DNA from: CAZQKL01 sp964593895 [NCBI: uncultured bacterium]
GTDB taxonomy: Bacteria > DYJV01
Direction of reading: 5' to 3'
DNA length: 12,052 bases
Assembly (NCBI GenBank): GCA_964593895.1
Contig: CAZQKL010000063.1
Location: 1-12,052 of the forward strand
The first letter of the stretch is position 1. Every line of letters begins with the position of its first letter. Both the position numbers and the translations under genes were made by a program. Shown piece by piece: positions 1-6,852 of the stretch. A model generated the notes under the pieces. That model ran no database searches. It was given only the letters and a program-made list of their open reading frames with translations, and was not told the DNA's origin.

Positions 1-62
1 CTCATAGTGGTCTTGGAGGTAAAACTCCTTATGAATATTACAAAAATTTTTATAAAACATGA
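1..62 (+). CDS. IS transposase, integrase-core (DDE/rve) C-terminal fragment
   Basis: Reading codons from base 3 gives HSGLGGKTPYEYYKNFYKT followed by TGA at 60-62. The two bases before (ct) fit a CCT proline, giving the familiar PHSGLGGKTPYEY tail. This motif closes the rve integrase catalytic domain of many IS481- and IS3-type transposases, where the Tyr-rich segment follows the last helix after the catalytic Glu. Only about 20 residues are visible; the DDE residues and the start are left of the window. The enzyme would cut and join the IS ends. Its last codons overlap, in antisense, the extended tail of the minus-strand Uma2 reading frame. Confidence 0.7.
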   Translation, partial: HSGLGGKTPYEYYKNFYKT

Positions 63-571
63 TGACATATATTTTTTATTTGACATTTTTCCCATTCGTA
101 TTTATAATATTCCAGATTTTGGGGGCATATCAAATCCTGCATCTTTTCTCTTGCATAATTCATAAAGTCTCCATATTTTCTTAAATCTGCTTTTGTGTCT
201 ATTTCTATCACAACATCTGGAGGAGTATTTGCATATTTATCATTAATTCCTTCTTTTAATAACTTTTCTTTATTAAAAATTGCTATATCTAAATTTCTCC
301 ATGTTTTTGGTGCCCATTGAAAACCTGCTTCATTGGTGGCAATTACATATCTTTTTTTATCCATTCTTGAAATTAAATAACTAAAAATTAAATAAATAAT
401 TATCCATTGTAATTTACTACTACCCATAACTTCCTCCAATGACTTCTCACCTGAAAGCACTTTATTGTAATCTCTGTAATATATAGGAGAACCGTATCTC
501 ATTTCATATATAAGTTCTTTTGGAATTCCTCTCCTTTTTTTCTTTATTTTTTCTTTTAAATTAATACTCAT
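50..571 (-). CDS. Uma2 family PD-(D/E)XK protein, C-terminus lost to IS insertion (probable pseudogene)
   Basis: The 173-residue frame starts at ATG 571 with a good ribosome site (AGGAG, 581-585), 18 bases after the acyl-CoA dehydrogenase stop. Residues 1-147 look like Uma2 (DUF820), a restriction-endonuclease-like fold. Candidate active-site residues are E81 (NEAGF), D95 (NLDIAIF) and E123 (PPDVVIEID). After REKMQDLI (to residue 148) family members normally continue with a strand pair of the type GVEKVIWI. Here the frame instead runs into the IS end at codon 149 and adds about 25 unrelated residues before a stop at 50-52. Known function of the family is poorly defined; a nuclease role is inferred from the fold. 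Because the last part of the core is missing, this copy is probably inactive, although the catalytic residues remain. Confidence 0.7.
   Translation of the reverse strand: MSINLKEKIKKKRRGIPKELIYEMRYGSPIYYRDYNKVLSGEKSLEEVMGSSKLQWIIIYLIFSYLISRMDKKRYVIATNEAGFQWAPKTWRNLDIAIFNKEKLLKEGINDKYANTPPDVVIEIDTKADLRKYGDFMNYAREKMQDLICPQNLEYYKYEWEKCQIKNICHHVL
80..108 (+). promoter_or_regulatory. Perfect-consensus sigma-70 promoter facing out of the IS end
   Basis: TTGACA at 80-85 and TATAAT at 103-108 are separated by exactly 17 bases (86-102). All twelve hexamer positions match the bacterial sigma-70 consensus. It lies between the transposase stop and the presumed IS end, and points rightward, so transcription would begin near 115 and leave the element at about 127. 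The downstream genes are all on the opposite strand, so in this location it would produce RNA antisense to the Uma2 gene and possibly the acyl-CoA dehydrogenase gene. Outward promoters are known from several IS families; activity here is inferred from sequence only. Confidence 0.6.
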
Positions 572-589
572 CTCTATAACTCCTTTTCT

Positions 590-1747
590 TTACAGATTAT
601 TCATTATTATTAATCTCTGAATTTGATTTGTCCCTTCATAAATCTGGGTAATTTTCGCATCTCTCATCATTTTTTCAACTGGATACTCTTTTATATATCC
701 ATAACCTCCAAGAATTTGGACTGCATCTACGGTAACTTTCATTGCGGTATCAGTAGCTAAAGTTTTACTCATTGAAGCGTATAAAATCTGCTCTTTAGTT
801 AATTTTGTCATATCCTTTGGTGCTTTTTCCAGTAACTTTGCGGTTTTGTAAACAAGAAGTCTTGCAGATTCAATCTGCATCATCATATCTGCAAGCATAA
901 ATCCTATACCTTCATGTTTAATTATTGGCTTTCCAAAAACAATTCTTTCTTTTGCATAATTTAAAGCATAATCAAAAGCTCCTTGAGCAATCCCTATAGC
1001 CTGCGCTCCAACTCCAGGTCTTGTTAAATCAAGAGTTTTCATAGTTATTGCAAATCCTTGGCCAACTTCTCCAATTAAATTTTCTTCTGGAATTTTGCAA
1101 TCTTCAAATATTAATTCTGAAGTGTCTGATGCTCTTAGGCCCATTTTATCTTCTTTTTTACCATATTTTAATCCAGGAGTGCCTTTTTCAACAACAAATA
1201 ACCCTGCACCTTTATATGGTCCTTTTTCTTTATCCACAATTGCATATACAACTATTACATCTGCGACAGAACCATTAGAAATAAAAATTTTATTTCCATT
1301 TAAAATATAATAATTACCATCTTTTACCGCTCTTGTTCTAAAACCTGCAACATCTGAACCACCAGAAGTTTCTGTAAGAGCAAATGCTCCAAGATATTCT
1401 CCTGAAGAAAGCTTTGGCAAATATTTCTCCTTTAATCTTTTTGAACCTGCAAGAATAATTGGCAGTGTTGCAAGTTCCTGAATTAAAGGCAATACTCCAA
1501 CAGAAGCATCAACTTTTGATAATTCCTCAACAGCAATGCAAAATGAAAGTAATCCAGCAGAACTTCCCCCATATTCAGCTGGAAAATCAATACCAAATAA
1601 GCCATTCTCCTTTAAAACTTCAACCATATCCCAGGGGAATTCTCCTTTTTCATCTCTTTCTCTAACTCCTGGTAAAACTTTTTCTTTTGCAATTCTTCTA
1701 ACTGTTTCTTGAAGTATTTTCTGTTCCTCACTAAGTTCAAAATCCAT
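590..1747 (-). CDS. Acyl-CoA dehydrogenase (FAD-dependent)
   Basis: At 385 residues this is full length for the short/medium-chain acyl-CoA dehydrogenase family. The N-terminal helical domain begins MDFELSEEQKILQETVRR. The middle beta domain has the signature FALTETSGGSDVAG (about residues 121-134), which contacts FAD and substrate. The C-terminal domain has QILGGYGYIKEYPVEKMMRDAK and IYEGTNQIQR, where E371 is the expected catalytic base. It introduces an alpha,beta double bond into an acyl-CoA and passes electrons to ETF, which is not encoded here. Substrate cannot be told from sequence; a short-chain, branched or aryl-propionyl thioester would fit the neighbouring CoA chemistry. Start ATG 1747 has the site GAGGTGA (1752-1758), which contains the upstream gene's TGA stop, so the two are translationally coupled with a 4-base gap. 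Confidence 0.93.
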   Translation of the reverse strand: MDFELSEEQKILQETVRRIAKEKVLPGVRERDEKGEFPWDMVEVLKENGLFGIDFPAEYGGSSAGLLSFCIAVEELSKVDASVGVLPLIQELATLPIILAGSKRLKEKYLPKLSSGEYLGAFALTETSGGSDVAGFRTRAVKDGNYYILNGNKIFISNGSVADVIVVYAIVDKEKGPYKGAGLFVVEKGTPGLKYGKKEDKMGLRASDTSELIFEDCKIPEENLIGEVGQGFAITMKTLDLTRPGVGAQAIGIAQGAFDYALNYAKERIVFGKPIIKHEGIGFMLADMMMQIESARLLVYKTAKLLEKAPKDMTKLTKEQILYASMSKTLATDTAMKVTVDAVQILGGYGYIKEYPVEKMMRDAKITQIYEGTNQIQRLIIMNNL

Positions 1748-1751
1748 TTTT

Positions 1752-3407
1752 TCACCTCAAATATGTGTCTTTTAATGCTTTCATTAGAAGAAATATCATT
1801 TCATCATTATTTACTCTTTTTTTTCTTTTTATAAAATCTGCAATTTCATCAAGGGTATTAAACTTGAATAAATAAAATTCGCAAGAACCTTCAATAAAGT
1901 CAGGCTCTTTTAATTCAAATCCCATTAACTGAAACATCTTTTTAACTCTATGATAATATGTATGCTCTTTTAAAACTCTTCTATAACCATTTTCAGCAAT
2001 TACTTTATATTTTTCCTTATCCTTTAAAATGCTATTAATTAATCTTTTAAGCTCAGAGATATTTGAATAGCATAAAATTTCTTCATTTTCCACAAATAAT
2101 TCTTGGAGATATTTTCTTCTATCAACTATCTGAATAGAATTTGTAGCACATATTTCAAACGTTCTTGGATTTACAAAATCTCCTTCTGGGTCAACTCCAG
2201 GAAGATAAGTTGAAGAATGCAAATTCAAATTAATTAAACTTGCATTAAAAATTTTTACATACTCTTCTGGAGTTACCCTTCTTCCATTTTCCTGAATTTT
2301 ATCTTTTAAAATTAATTCATCTTCCCAATCAGAACCCCAAATTTTAAAATCATATTCAAGTAAATTTCTAAAAAAAATTCTACGATTGTAATATCCTGCT
2401 CCTACAAAAGAAATTGTTGAACCATATCTTTTTTTCTCCTTTTCAGTTAATTTTAATGGTTTATGGACCGTTGGCTCTGCAGAAAGTGGTAGATAATAAA
2501 AATTTTTTGCATTAATCTTTTTTAATTCATTAAAAAAATCATCCTTCTGAATTGTAAAATAAAAGTCGTATTTAGGTGCAAATTCTTTCCAGTATGTGAA
2601 TAATTTATAATCTTCAACAAACCAGAAAGCTCTTAAAATACCTCTTTTTTCACAATAATTGAGAACTTTAAAATCTATTGGTGATTGAGCAACTCCTAAA
2701 ATTACATCTGGCCTAAATTCATCAATTGATGCTAATATTATTTCTGAAAATAATGACAAAAAAGATTTCATTGTTTTTGAATAATTTGCCTTGTTTATAA
2801 AATTACTCTTTATGAATTCATAGCCTTTGTTAAAAACCTCTGAATTTATAACTTTAATTTTTACATTAAAATTTTTCAAATTCTTCTCAACATATTTTGC
2901 AATAGGTAAAGAACCTCCATATATTGGATTTACAAGTAAAACCTTTATGAAACTTTCTTTTTTTGCTGATGTCAATTGATTTAGCAAATTATGAAATAAC
3001 TTTTTCTCTACTTTCAAAGGAAAAATTTCAAAATCTAAAGGAACTTTTTTATCAATATAAATATTTTCAATTTTTTCAAAAATTTCTATAAAATCAATGT
3101 ATTGCAAAATTTTTTTAAATAATCCTGCATCTGGAATGTATATAAATACATTAAATTTATCTGCTAATTTTTTTATAACAAAAGGATTTGAGGTCCCAAA
3201 AACTAATATATTTTTTTTTGAAGGATTAAAATTTTCAATTAATTTTAAAGCCTCTTTTTCAGGATTATATTTAGAAAAACAGGTTAAATTATTAATTTTT
3301 AAAACATTTTGAGAAAAATCAACTTGATATTTAGAACTTTCAGCATTAACAATTTTATCATAAATTTCTGGAAACTTTCTCTTTAAAACTTCAAAATTTT
3401 TTTGCAT
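1752..3407 (-). CDS. CgeB-like glycosyltransferase with a Maf-like N-terminal extension
   Basis: The protein has 551 residues. From about residue 150 it reads as a CgeB-type enzyme. A first Rossmann half starts at KVLLVNPIYGGS. A DUF3880-like part has AFWFVEDYKLFTYW (about 259-272) and YDFYFTIQKDDF. The Glyco_trans_1_2 half has SFVGAGYYNRR, LNLHSST, GVDPEGDFVNPRTFEICA (about 400-417) and a C-terminal HTYYHRVKKMF helix. Such enzymes use nucleotide sugars; they occur in spore-coat and flagellin or surface glycan modification. Residues 1-150 are extra: LKRKFPEIYDKI and SKYNPEKEALKLI followed by KNILVFGTSNPFV recall the N-terminal domain of Maf (DUF115) motility proteins. The gene starts at ATG 3407 with GAAGG at 3416-3420, overlapping the GT9 gene by 17 bases, so the two are co-translated. 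It is very AT- and Lys/Asn/Phe/Ile-rich compared with flanking metabolic genes. Confidence 0.82.
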   Translation of the reverse strand: MQKNFEVLKRKFPEIYDKIVNAESSKYQVDFSQNVLKINNLTCFSKYNPEKEALKLIENFNPSKKNILVFGTSNPFVIKKLADKFNVFIYIPDAGLFKKILQYIDFIEIFEKIENIYIDKKVPLDFEIFPLKVEKKLFHNLLNQLTSAKKESFIKVLLVNPIYGGSLPIAKYVEKNLKNFNVKIKVINSEVFNKGYEFIKSNFINKANYSKTMKSFLSLFSEIILASIDEFRPDVILGVAQSPIDFKVLNYCEKRGILRAFWFVEDYKLFTYWKEFAPKYDFYFTIQKDDFFNELKKINAKNFYYLPLSAEPTVHKPLKLTEKEKKRYGSTISFVGAGYYNRRIFFRNLLEYDFKIWGSDWEDELILKDKIQENGRRVTPEEYVKIFNASLINLNLHSSTYLPGVDPEGDFVNPRTFEICATNSIQIVDRRKYLQELFVENEEILCYSNISELKRLINSILKDKEKYKVIAENGYRRVLKEHTYYHRVKKMFQLMGFELKEPDFIEGSCEFYLFKFNTLDEIADFIKRKKRVNNDEMIFLLMKALKDTYLR

Positions 3408-4551
3408 AACTTATACCTTCTTTTCTAATTTTTTCCCTCAATTTATAATTCTTATCTCTATTTTCTGTAATTTCTTTTAAATTTATTCCCCAATTATCAA
3501 AGTATGGTCTGTAACATATGATACTTTCAGAAAATTTTTTTAACTTTTCATTTTTTAAAAAATAATTGCAACAAGATAAGATATCTTCAGGAGTTATCAA
3601 TTTTTTACACTTTAAACTGCGACAATGGGAAAACTCTTTACATGGATAGCAATCCAAATCTGGAGTTAAAATTAATGCATTTTCTGTATATGGTCCAGTT
3701 TCAAATGGAAAAGCTGAAGTAAAAAATAAAGCAATAATATTTGTTTTCAAAGCTGACGCAAGATGCATAACTCCAGTATCAGTTGAAATTAAAATTTTTG
3801 CTTTTTTCAAAATAAATTTCAATTCATAATAATCTGTTTTTCCAGATAAATCAATAATTCTACTGTCATTTACAAAATTTAAAAATTTATTAACAATCTC
3901 TTTTTCTTTTTCGGTTCCAGTTAAAATTATATTAAAATTATTGTAATTTTTCAAAAATATTTTAGCAAATTTTCCCATTATTTCAAAATCAAGCACTCTT
4001 ATTGGATGCCCTGCTCCAAGATGAATTACAATGTAATTTAAAAATTTTCCAAAATTTTTAACTTTTTCTCCTAAATCTAATTTAAAAATATCTGGATTTT
4101 CAATCATTTGATTAAAAATATCCACAAGATTAAATGGATTAAGTTTTCTATCTTTTCCAACTATTTCATATAAAAAATCAAAAAATTTTCTTTTTTCCAA
4201 TTTAAATCCTATCTTTTTAGGAACATTAAGATAGGTTGAAAGAAAATAATTTATTTCAGAATGGTTTAAATTTATTAAAAGATTAAAATTTTCTCTATTT
4301 AAATCGTTAAGAAATTTTTTAATCTTTTCATGACAGGATAAAAAATTTCCAACCCTAATTTCATTAATAAAATCTGAAATTTTAAAAAATTTTACATCAT
4401 CAATATATGGAATGTCATCAATAAAAAAAGAATTTTTTTCATCAATTAAAATTGTAATCTTATAATTTTTTCTTTTTAAATTTTTTAATAAGGGAACAGT
4501 TTGAAGAATATCTCCAAAACGGGCAAGCTGTAAAATTAACGCTTTTTTCAT
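3391..4551 (-). CDS. Glycosyltransferase family 9 (heptosyltransferase-like)
   Basis: The protein has 386 residues. The start MKKALILQLARFGDILQTVP is the standard GT9 opening (I-x-R-x-G-D-x-L-x-T-x-P), fixing ATG 4551. VIHLGAGHPIRVLD begins the second Rossmann half, followed by IILTGTEKEK and the ADP-sugar site STDTGVMHLASAL (about 254-266). GT9 enzymes transfer heptose or related sugars from ADP-sugars in LPS core synthesis; a subset acts on proteins such as autotransporters. A cysteine cluster follows (CYPC, then C-x6-C-x4-C spacing, about 300-315, and a CC near 327), as in several distant GT9 groups; it may bind a metal. No ribosome site is visible before the ATG, and a GC-rich hairpin sits just upstream. 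Acceptor unknown. Its partner is the overlapping CgeB-like gene; no other LPS gene is in view. Confidence 0.86.
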   Translation of the reverse strand: MKKALILQLARFGDILQTVPLLKNLKRKNYKITILIDEKNSFFIDDIPYIDDVKFFKISDFINEIRVGNFLSCHEKIKKFLNDLNRENFNLLINLNHSEINYFLSTYLNVPKKIGFKLEKRKFFDFLYEIVGKDRKLNPFNLVDIFNQMIENPDIFKLDLGEKVKNFGKFLNYIVIHLGAGHPIRVLDFEIMGKFAKIFLKNYNNFNIILTGTEKEKEIVNKFLNFVNDSRIIDLSGKTDYYELKFILKKAKILISTDTGVMHLASALKTNIIALFFTSAFPFETGPYTENALILTPDLDCYPCKEFSHCRSLKCKKLITPEDILSCCNYFLKNEKLKKFSESIICYRPYFDNWGINLKEITENRDKNYKLREKIRKEGISYAKKF

Positions 4552-4558
4552 AATATAA

Positions 4559-4576
4559 ACCCGGGAAAGCCCGGGT
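4559..4576 (-). terminator. GC-rich hairpin after usp, before GT9 gene
   Basis: On the minus strand ACCCGGG and CCCGGGT form a perfect 7-bp stem around a CTTT loop, 1 base after the usp stop codon. It is followed by TTTATATT, a short broken T-run, and then the GT9 start codon. In DNA this AT-rich a run of 14 paired bases, 12 of them G or C, is conspicuous. It is probably a weak intrinsic terminator or attenuator; an RNA-stability element or translational block for the GT9 start is also possible. Confidence 0.6.
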
Positions 4577-4577
4577 A

Positions 4578-5009
4578 TTATTTAACAATTAATACTGGAC
4601 AATTGCTATTATGTAAAACATAATGAGTTACAGAACCAAAAATTACATTTGTTATTTCACTTTTATTATTTGGACTTAAAATAATTAAATCAACATTTAA
4701 CTTATCTGCAACCTCACAAATTGTTTTTCCTGGCTCTCCCTCTTCAATAACTATGTTTTCAACAAAAATTCCTTCTTTATCTAATTTCTCTTTAATATCA
4801 TTAACCAAATCCTCACTAATTTTTTTTGCAGATTCTTTTATTTGCTGAACAAATTCTGGAGCAATTCCATGCCATTCAATTTGACTGAAATCCATAACAT
4901 GAACTATATTTACAACAGGTTTATAAACATCTTTATTTGCAATTATAAAATTTAATGTTCTTATTGTTCCCAATCTTTTATCAACTGGAAATAAAAATCT
5001 TATAGCCAT
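4578..5009 (-). CDS. Universal stress protein (UspA family), TRAP-associated
   Basis: The product has 143 residues, one UspA domain, cytoplasmic. It opens MAIRFLFPVDKR, has VNIVHVMDFSQ at the end of strand 2, DLIILSPNN, and closes with FGSVTHYVLHNSNCPVLIV, the conserved USP end. The ATP loop of ATP-binding USPs (G-x2-G-x9-G-S/T) is only partly kept: the final GS is present, but the two upstream glycines are replaced in SPNNKSEITNVIFGS, so nucleotide binding is doubtful. The ATG at 5009 was chosen because AGGAGG (5015-5020) lies 5 bases before it; a GTG at 5022-5024 in the same frame would start before this ribosome site and add five residues. It begins 1 base after dctM. The established parallel is TeaD, a USP downstream of the TRAP genes teaABC in Halomonas elongata that tunes uptake; a similar role here is inferred. 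Confidence 0.9.
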   Translation of the reverse strand: MAIRFLFPVDKRLGTIRTLNFIIANKDVYKPVVNIVHVMDFSQIEWHGIAPEFVQQIKESAKKISEDLVNDIKEKLDKEGIFVENIVIEEGEPGKTICEVADKLNVDLIILSPNNKSEITNVIFGSVTHYVLHNSNCPVLIVK

Positions 5010-5020
5010 TTTATCCTCCT
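5010..5020 (-). promoter_or_regulatory. Ribosome binding site of usp, embedded in the end of dctM
   Basis: AGGAGG at 5015-5020 forms part of the last glycine codons of dctM and is followed by the dctM TAA (5011-5013) and the usp ATG (5007-5009). This decides the usp start and predicts termination-reinitiation coupling between transporter and USP. Confidence 0.75.
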
Positions 5021-6330
5021 CCACCTACCACTTGCGCACCATAGGCAAGCTTTGGTAAAAATAGAACAAGCTTTGGCATGTAAGTTAAAATACCCAATAT
5101 TGCGAGCTGAATTAATATAAATGGCATAACCGCTTTTGTTACATAAAGAATATCCCTTTTTACCATTGCTCCTGTAATAAATAAACTTACTCCAAGTGGA
5201 GGTGTGCAGTATCCAATACCTAAATTAACTGTCATCAATAGTCCGAAATGCAGTGAGCTAATTCCAAATTCATATAACATTGGCAGAAATATTGGAGTTA
5301 AAATTAATGTTGCTGAAATAATGTCCATAAATGTTCCAACAATTAAAAGAATTATATTGATAACAAGTAAAAATACCCATTTTGAATGAATATGGGATAC
5401 AACAGCTTCAGTAATTATTGCAGGAATTTGCTGAATTGTTAAATATTTACCAAAGCAAGTTGCACCTGCAACAATAATTAACAAAGTTGCTGAAGTTACA
5501 GCTGATGATGCGGTAACAGTAAAAACATCCTTCCATGTAATATCTTTGTAAATGAATAATTCCACAACAAATGCATAAACACTTGCAATAACTGCAGCTT
5601 CGTTAGCTGTAAACATTCCTGAAAAAATTCCACCACAAATAATTATTGGTAGCATTAAAGCCCAGAAACCTTCTTTGTAAGCTTGCTTTACTTCTGCCCA
5701 GGATGGTTTTGGTTTTAAAGGGAACTTTTTCTTTTTTGAAATTAAATAGGAGTATATACTAAAAGCAACAATAATCATTATTCCTGGGACAAATCCTGTC
5801 ATAAATAAAGCTTCCAATGAATCGTTAGAAATCATTGCATAAAGAATCATTGAGATACTTGGTGGAATAATAATTCCAAGAATAGGAGATGTTGTCATTA
5901 TTCCAAGAGTATATTTTTCATCATATCCATTTTCAAGTAAAGCTGGTATCATAAAACCACCAATTGCAACAACTGTTGCAACTGTAGAACCTGAAATTGC
6001 TCCAAACAATCCACATGCAATAACTCCCACCATTCCAAGCCCACCAGGTAGCCAACCAACAGTCACATTCGCAACTTTTACAAGCCTATCTACAATTGAG
6101 CCCCTTGTCATTATATTTCCACATAAAATAAAATAAAGAACAACAACTAAAGCAAATTTATCCATACTTCTAAATAAAGCTTGTGCCATCAATAGTGGTG
6201 GATAATGACCAAAAAACATCCATCCAATAAGTCCAGTAAAAAATAGAGAAATTGCAACTGGAACTGTTAAAAACATTAATCCTAATAATATTACAGCAAT
6301 TGTTGCATAGATACCATAATGTGCTTCCAT
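5011..6330 (-). CDS. dctM: TRAP transporter large permease subunit DctM
   Basis: A 439-residue integral membrane protein of normal DctM length, with roughly twelve hydrophobic segments. It is the ion-coupled translocation channel of the TRAP system, using a sodium or proton gradient to import a substrate delivered by DctP. Visible family signatures are GLFGAISGSTVATVVAIGGF (first half), LGIIIPPSISMILYA, and the second-half counterpart GTFMDIISATLILTPIFLP with GIGYCTPPLGVSLFITGAM, reflecting the inverted repeat of the ion-transporter superfamily. It starts at ATG 6330 with AAAGGAG overlapping the dctQ stop, 14 bases after dctQ. The C-terminus ends in a run of four glycines encoded largely by the usp ribosome site, so these residues are probably not functionally selected. 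Confidence 0.95.
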   Translation of the reverse strand: MEAHYGIYATIAVILLGLMFLTVPVAISLFFTGLIGWMFFGHYPPLLMAQALFRSMDKFALVVVLYFILCGNIMTRGSIVDRLVKVANVTVGWLPGGLGMVGVIACGLFGAISGSTVATVVAIGGFMIPALLENGYDEKYTLGIMTTSPILGIIIPPSISMILYAMISNDSLEALFMTGFVPGIMIIVAFSIYSYLISKKKKFPLKPKPSWAEVKQAYKEGFWALMLPIIICGGIFSGMFTANEAAVIASVYAFVVELFIYKDITWKDVFTVTASSAVTSATLLIIVAGATCFGKYLTIQQIPAIITEAVVSHIHSKWVFLLVINIILLIVGTFMDIISATLILTPIFLPMLYEFGISSLHFGLLMTVNLGIGYCTPPLGVSLFITGAMVKRDILYVTKAVMPFILIQLAILGILTYMPKLVLFLPKLAYGAQVVGGGG

Positions 6331-6344
6331 TTACCTAAACTCCT

Positions 6345-6827
6345 TTACTCTTTTTTACCTTTTATATCTTCATAAATTACTTGAAGAACTCTTATTGTCA
6401 TTAATATACCTGCTACAGGAAGAACTAAGTATAGATACTGCAAGGGAATTCTTAAAATAATTGTTGTTTGGTGGGTAGCTGCCTGTTGTTGAACCATCTG
6501 CCAGCCATAATATATTACAAGAATTGCAAAAATTAAAATTCCAAGGTTAGAAATAAATTCAAGAGGTTTTTTTAATCTTGGAAAAATCTGAGGCAAAACA
6601 TCTATTTTTAACATAGCTCTATTTTTAACACCAAGACTAAGACCAATAAAAGTTGTAATAATTATAACTTCTCGCATAACTTCGCTTGCTGAGGATAAAG
6701 TGTATCTAATTGTGTATCTTAAAACAACAGCAATGAATAAATCAATTAATCCAATCATTGTAACAACAAAAAGAAGTATCTCTTCAGCTCTTGTAAGAAT
6801 TTTATCACACCATCTTAAAAATTTCAT
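6345..6827 (-). CDS. dctQ: TRAP transporter small permease subunit DctQ
   Basis: A 160-residue membrane protein with four hydrophobic segments (about 15-35, 45-65, 88-108, 127-148), the normal DctQ topology. Family features include the N-terminal TRAEEILLF region, AVVLRYTIRYTLSSASEVMRE between helices 1 and 2 (the usual RY...W/S..E element), and FIGLSLGVKNRAMLKIDVLP, matching the conserved G-x-x-x-A-x-x-x-x-x-H/I-I-x-V-D segment. DctQ stabilises DctM and helps dock the binding protein. ATG 6827 has GGAG at 6837-6840. A hairpin separates it from dctP upstream. Confidence 0.93.
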   Translation of the reverse strand: MKFLRWCDKILTRAEEILLFVVTMIGLIDLFIAVVLRYTIRYTLSSASEVMREVIIITTFIGLSLGVKNRAMLKIDVLPQIFPRLKKPLEFISNLGILIFAILVIYYGWQMVQQQAATHQTTIILRIPLQYLYLVLPVAGILMTIRVLQVIYEDIKGKKE

Positions 6828-6852
6828 TTTATCTCACTCCAAAATTGAATTT

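Larger units (their letters stand above)
1..127 (+). mobile_element. Right end of an insertion sequence (IS481/IS3-like), cut by the window edge
   Basis: The sequence shows the last codons of a plus-strand transposase, ending in TGA at 60-62, followed by about 65 bases of non-coding DNA ending in GGGGGCA at 121-127. On the minus strand that end reads TGCCCCCAAAATCTGG, which looks like a terminal inverted repeat with the TG...CA ends common in IS3/IS481-type elements. Immediately beyond 127 the minus strand resumes an in-frame Uma2-family coding sequence, so 127/128 is the likely insertion junction. The left end, the matching inverted repeat and any target-site duplication are outside the window, so the exact boundary and family are inferred. 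Confidence 0.72.

Noticed and set aside
63-86. Direct repeat TGACAT at 63-68 and 81-86 in the IS end, possibly a subterminal transposase-binding repeat.
   Set aside because: Six bases in AT-rich DNA is too short to support, and the second copy is explained by the -35 box.
1048-1665. Plus-strand open frames opposite the acyl-CoA dehydrogenase.
   Set aside because: Their translations are Leu/Gln/Ser-rich without family motifs, and the minus-strand enzyme is full length; they are antisense shadows.
4589-4617. Possible minus-strand promoter for the glycosyltransferase pair within usp: TTTACA (4612-4617), 17 bases, TATTAA (4589-4594).
   Set aside because: The -10 matches only 4 of 6 and lies in coding sequence; the transcript would still pass through the hairpin at 4559-4576.
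5010-5024. GTG start for the usp gene adding MEEDK.
   Set aside because: It lies in the Shine-Dalgarno run itself and USPs start just before the first beta strand, which the ATG at 5009 provides.
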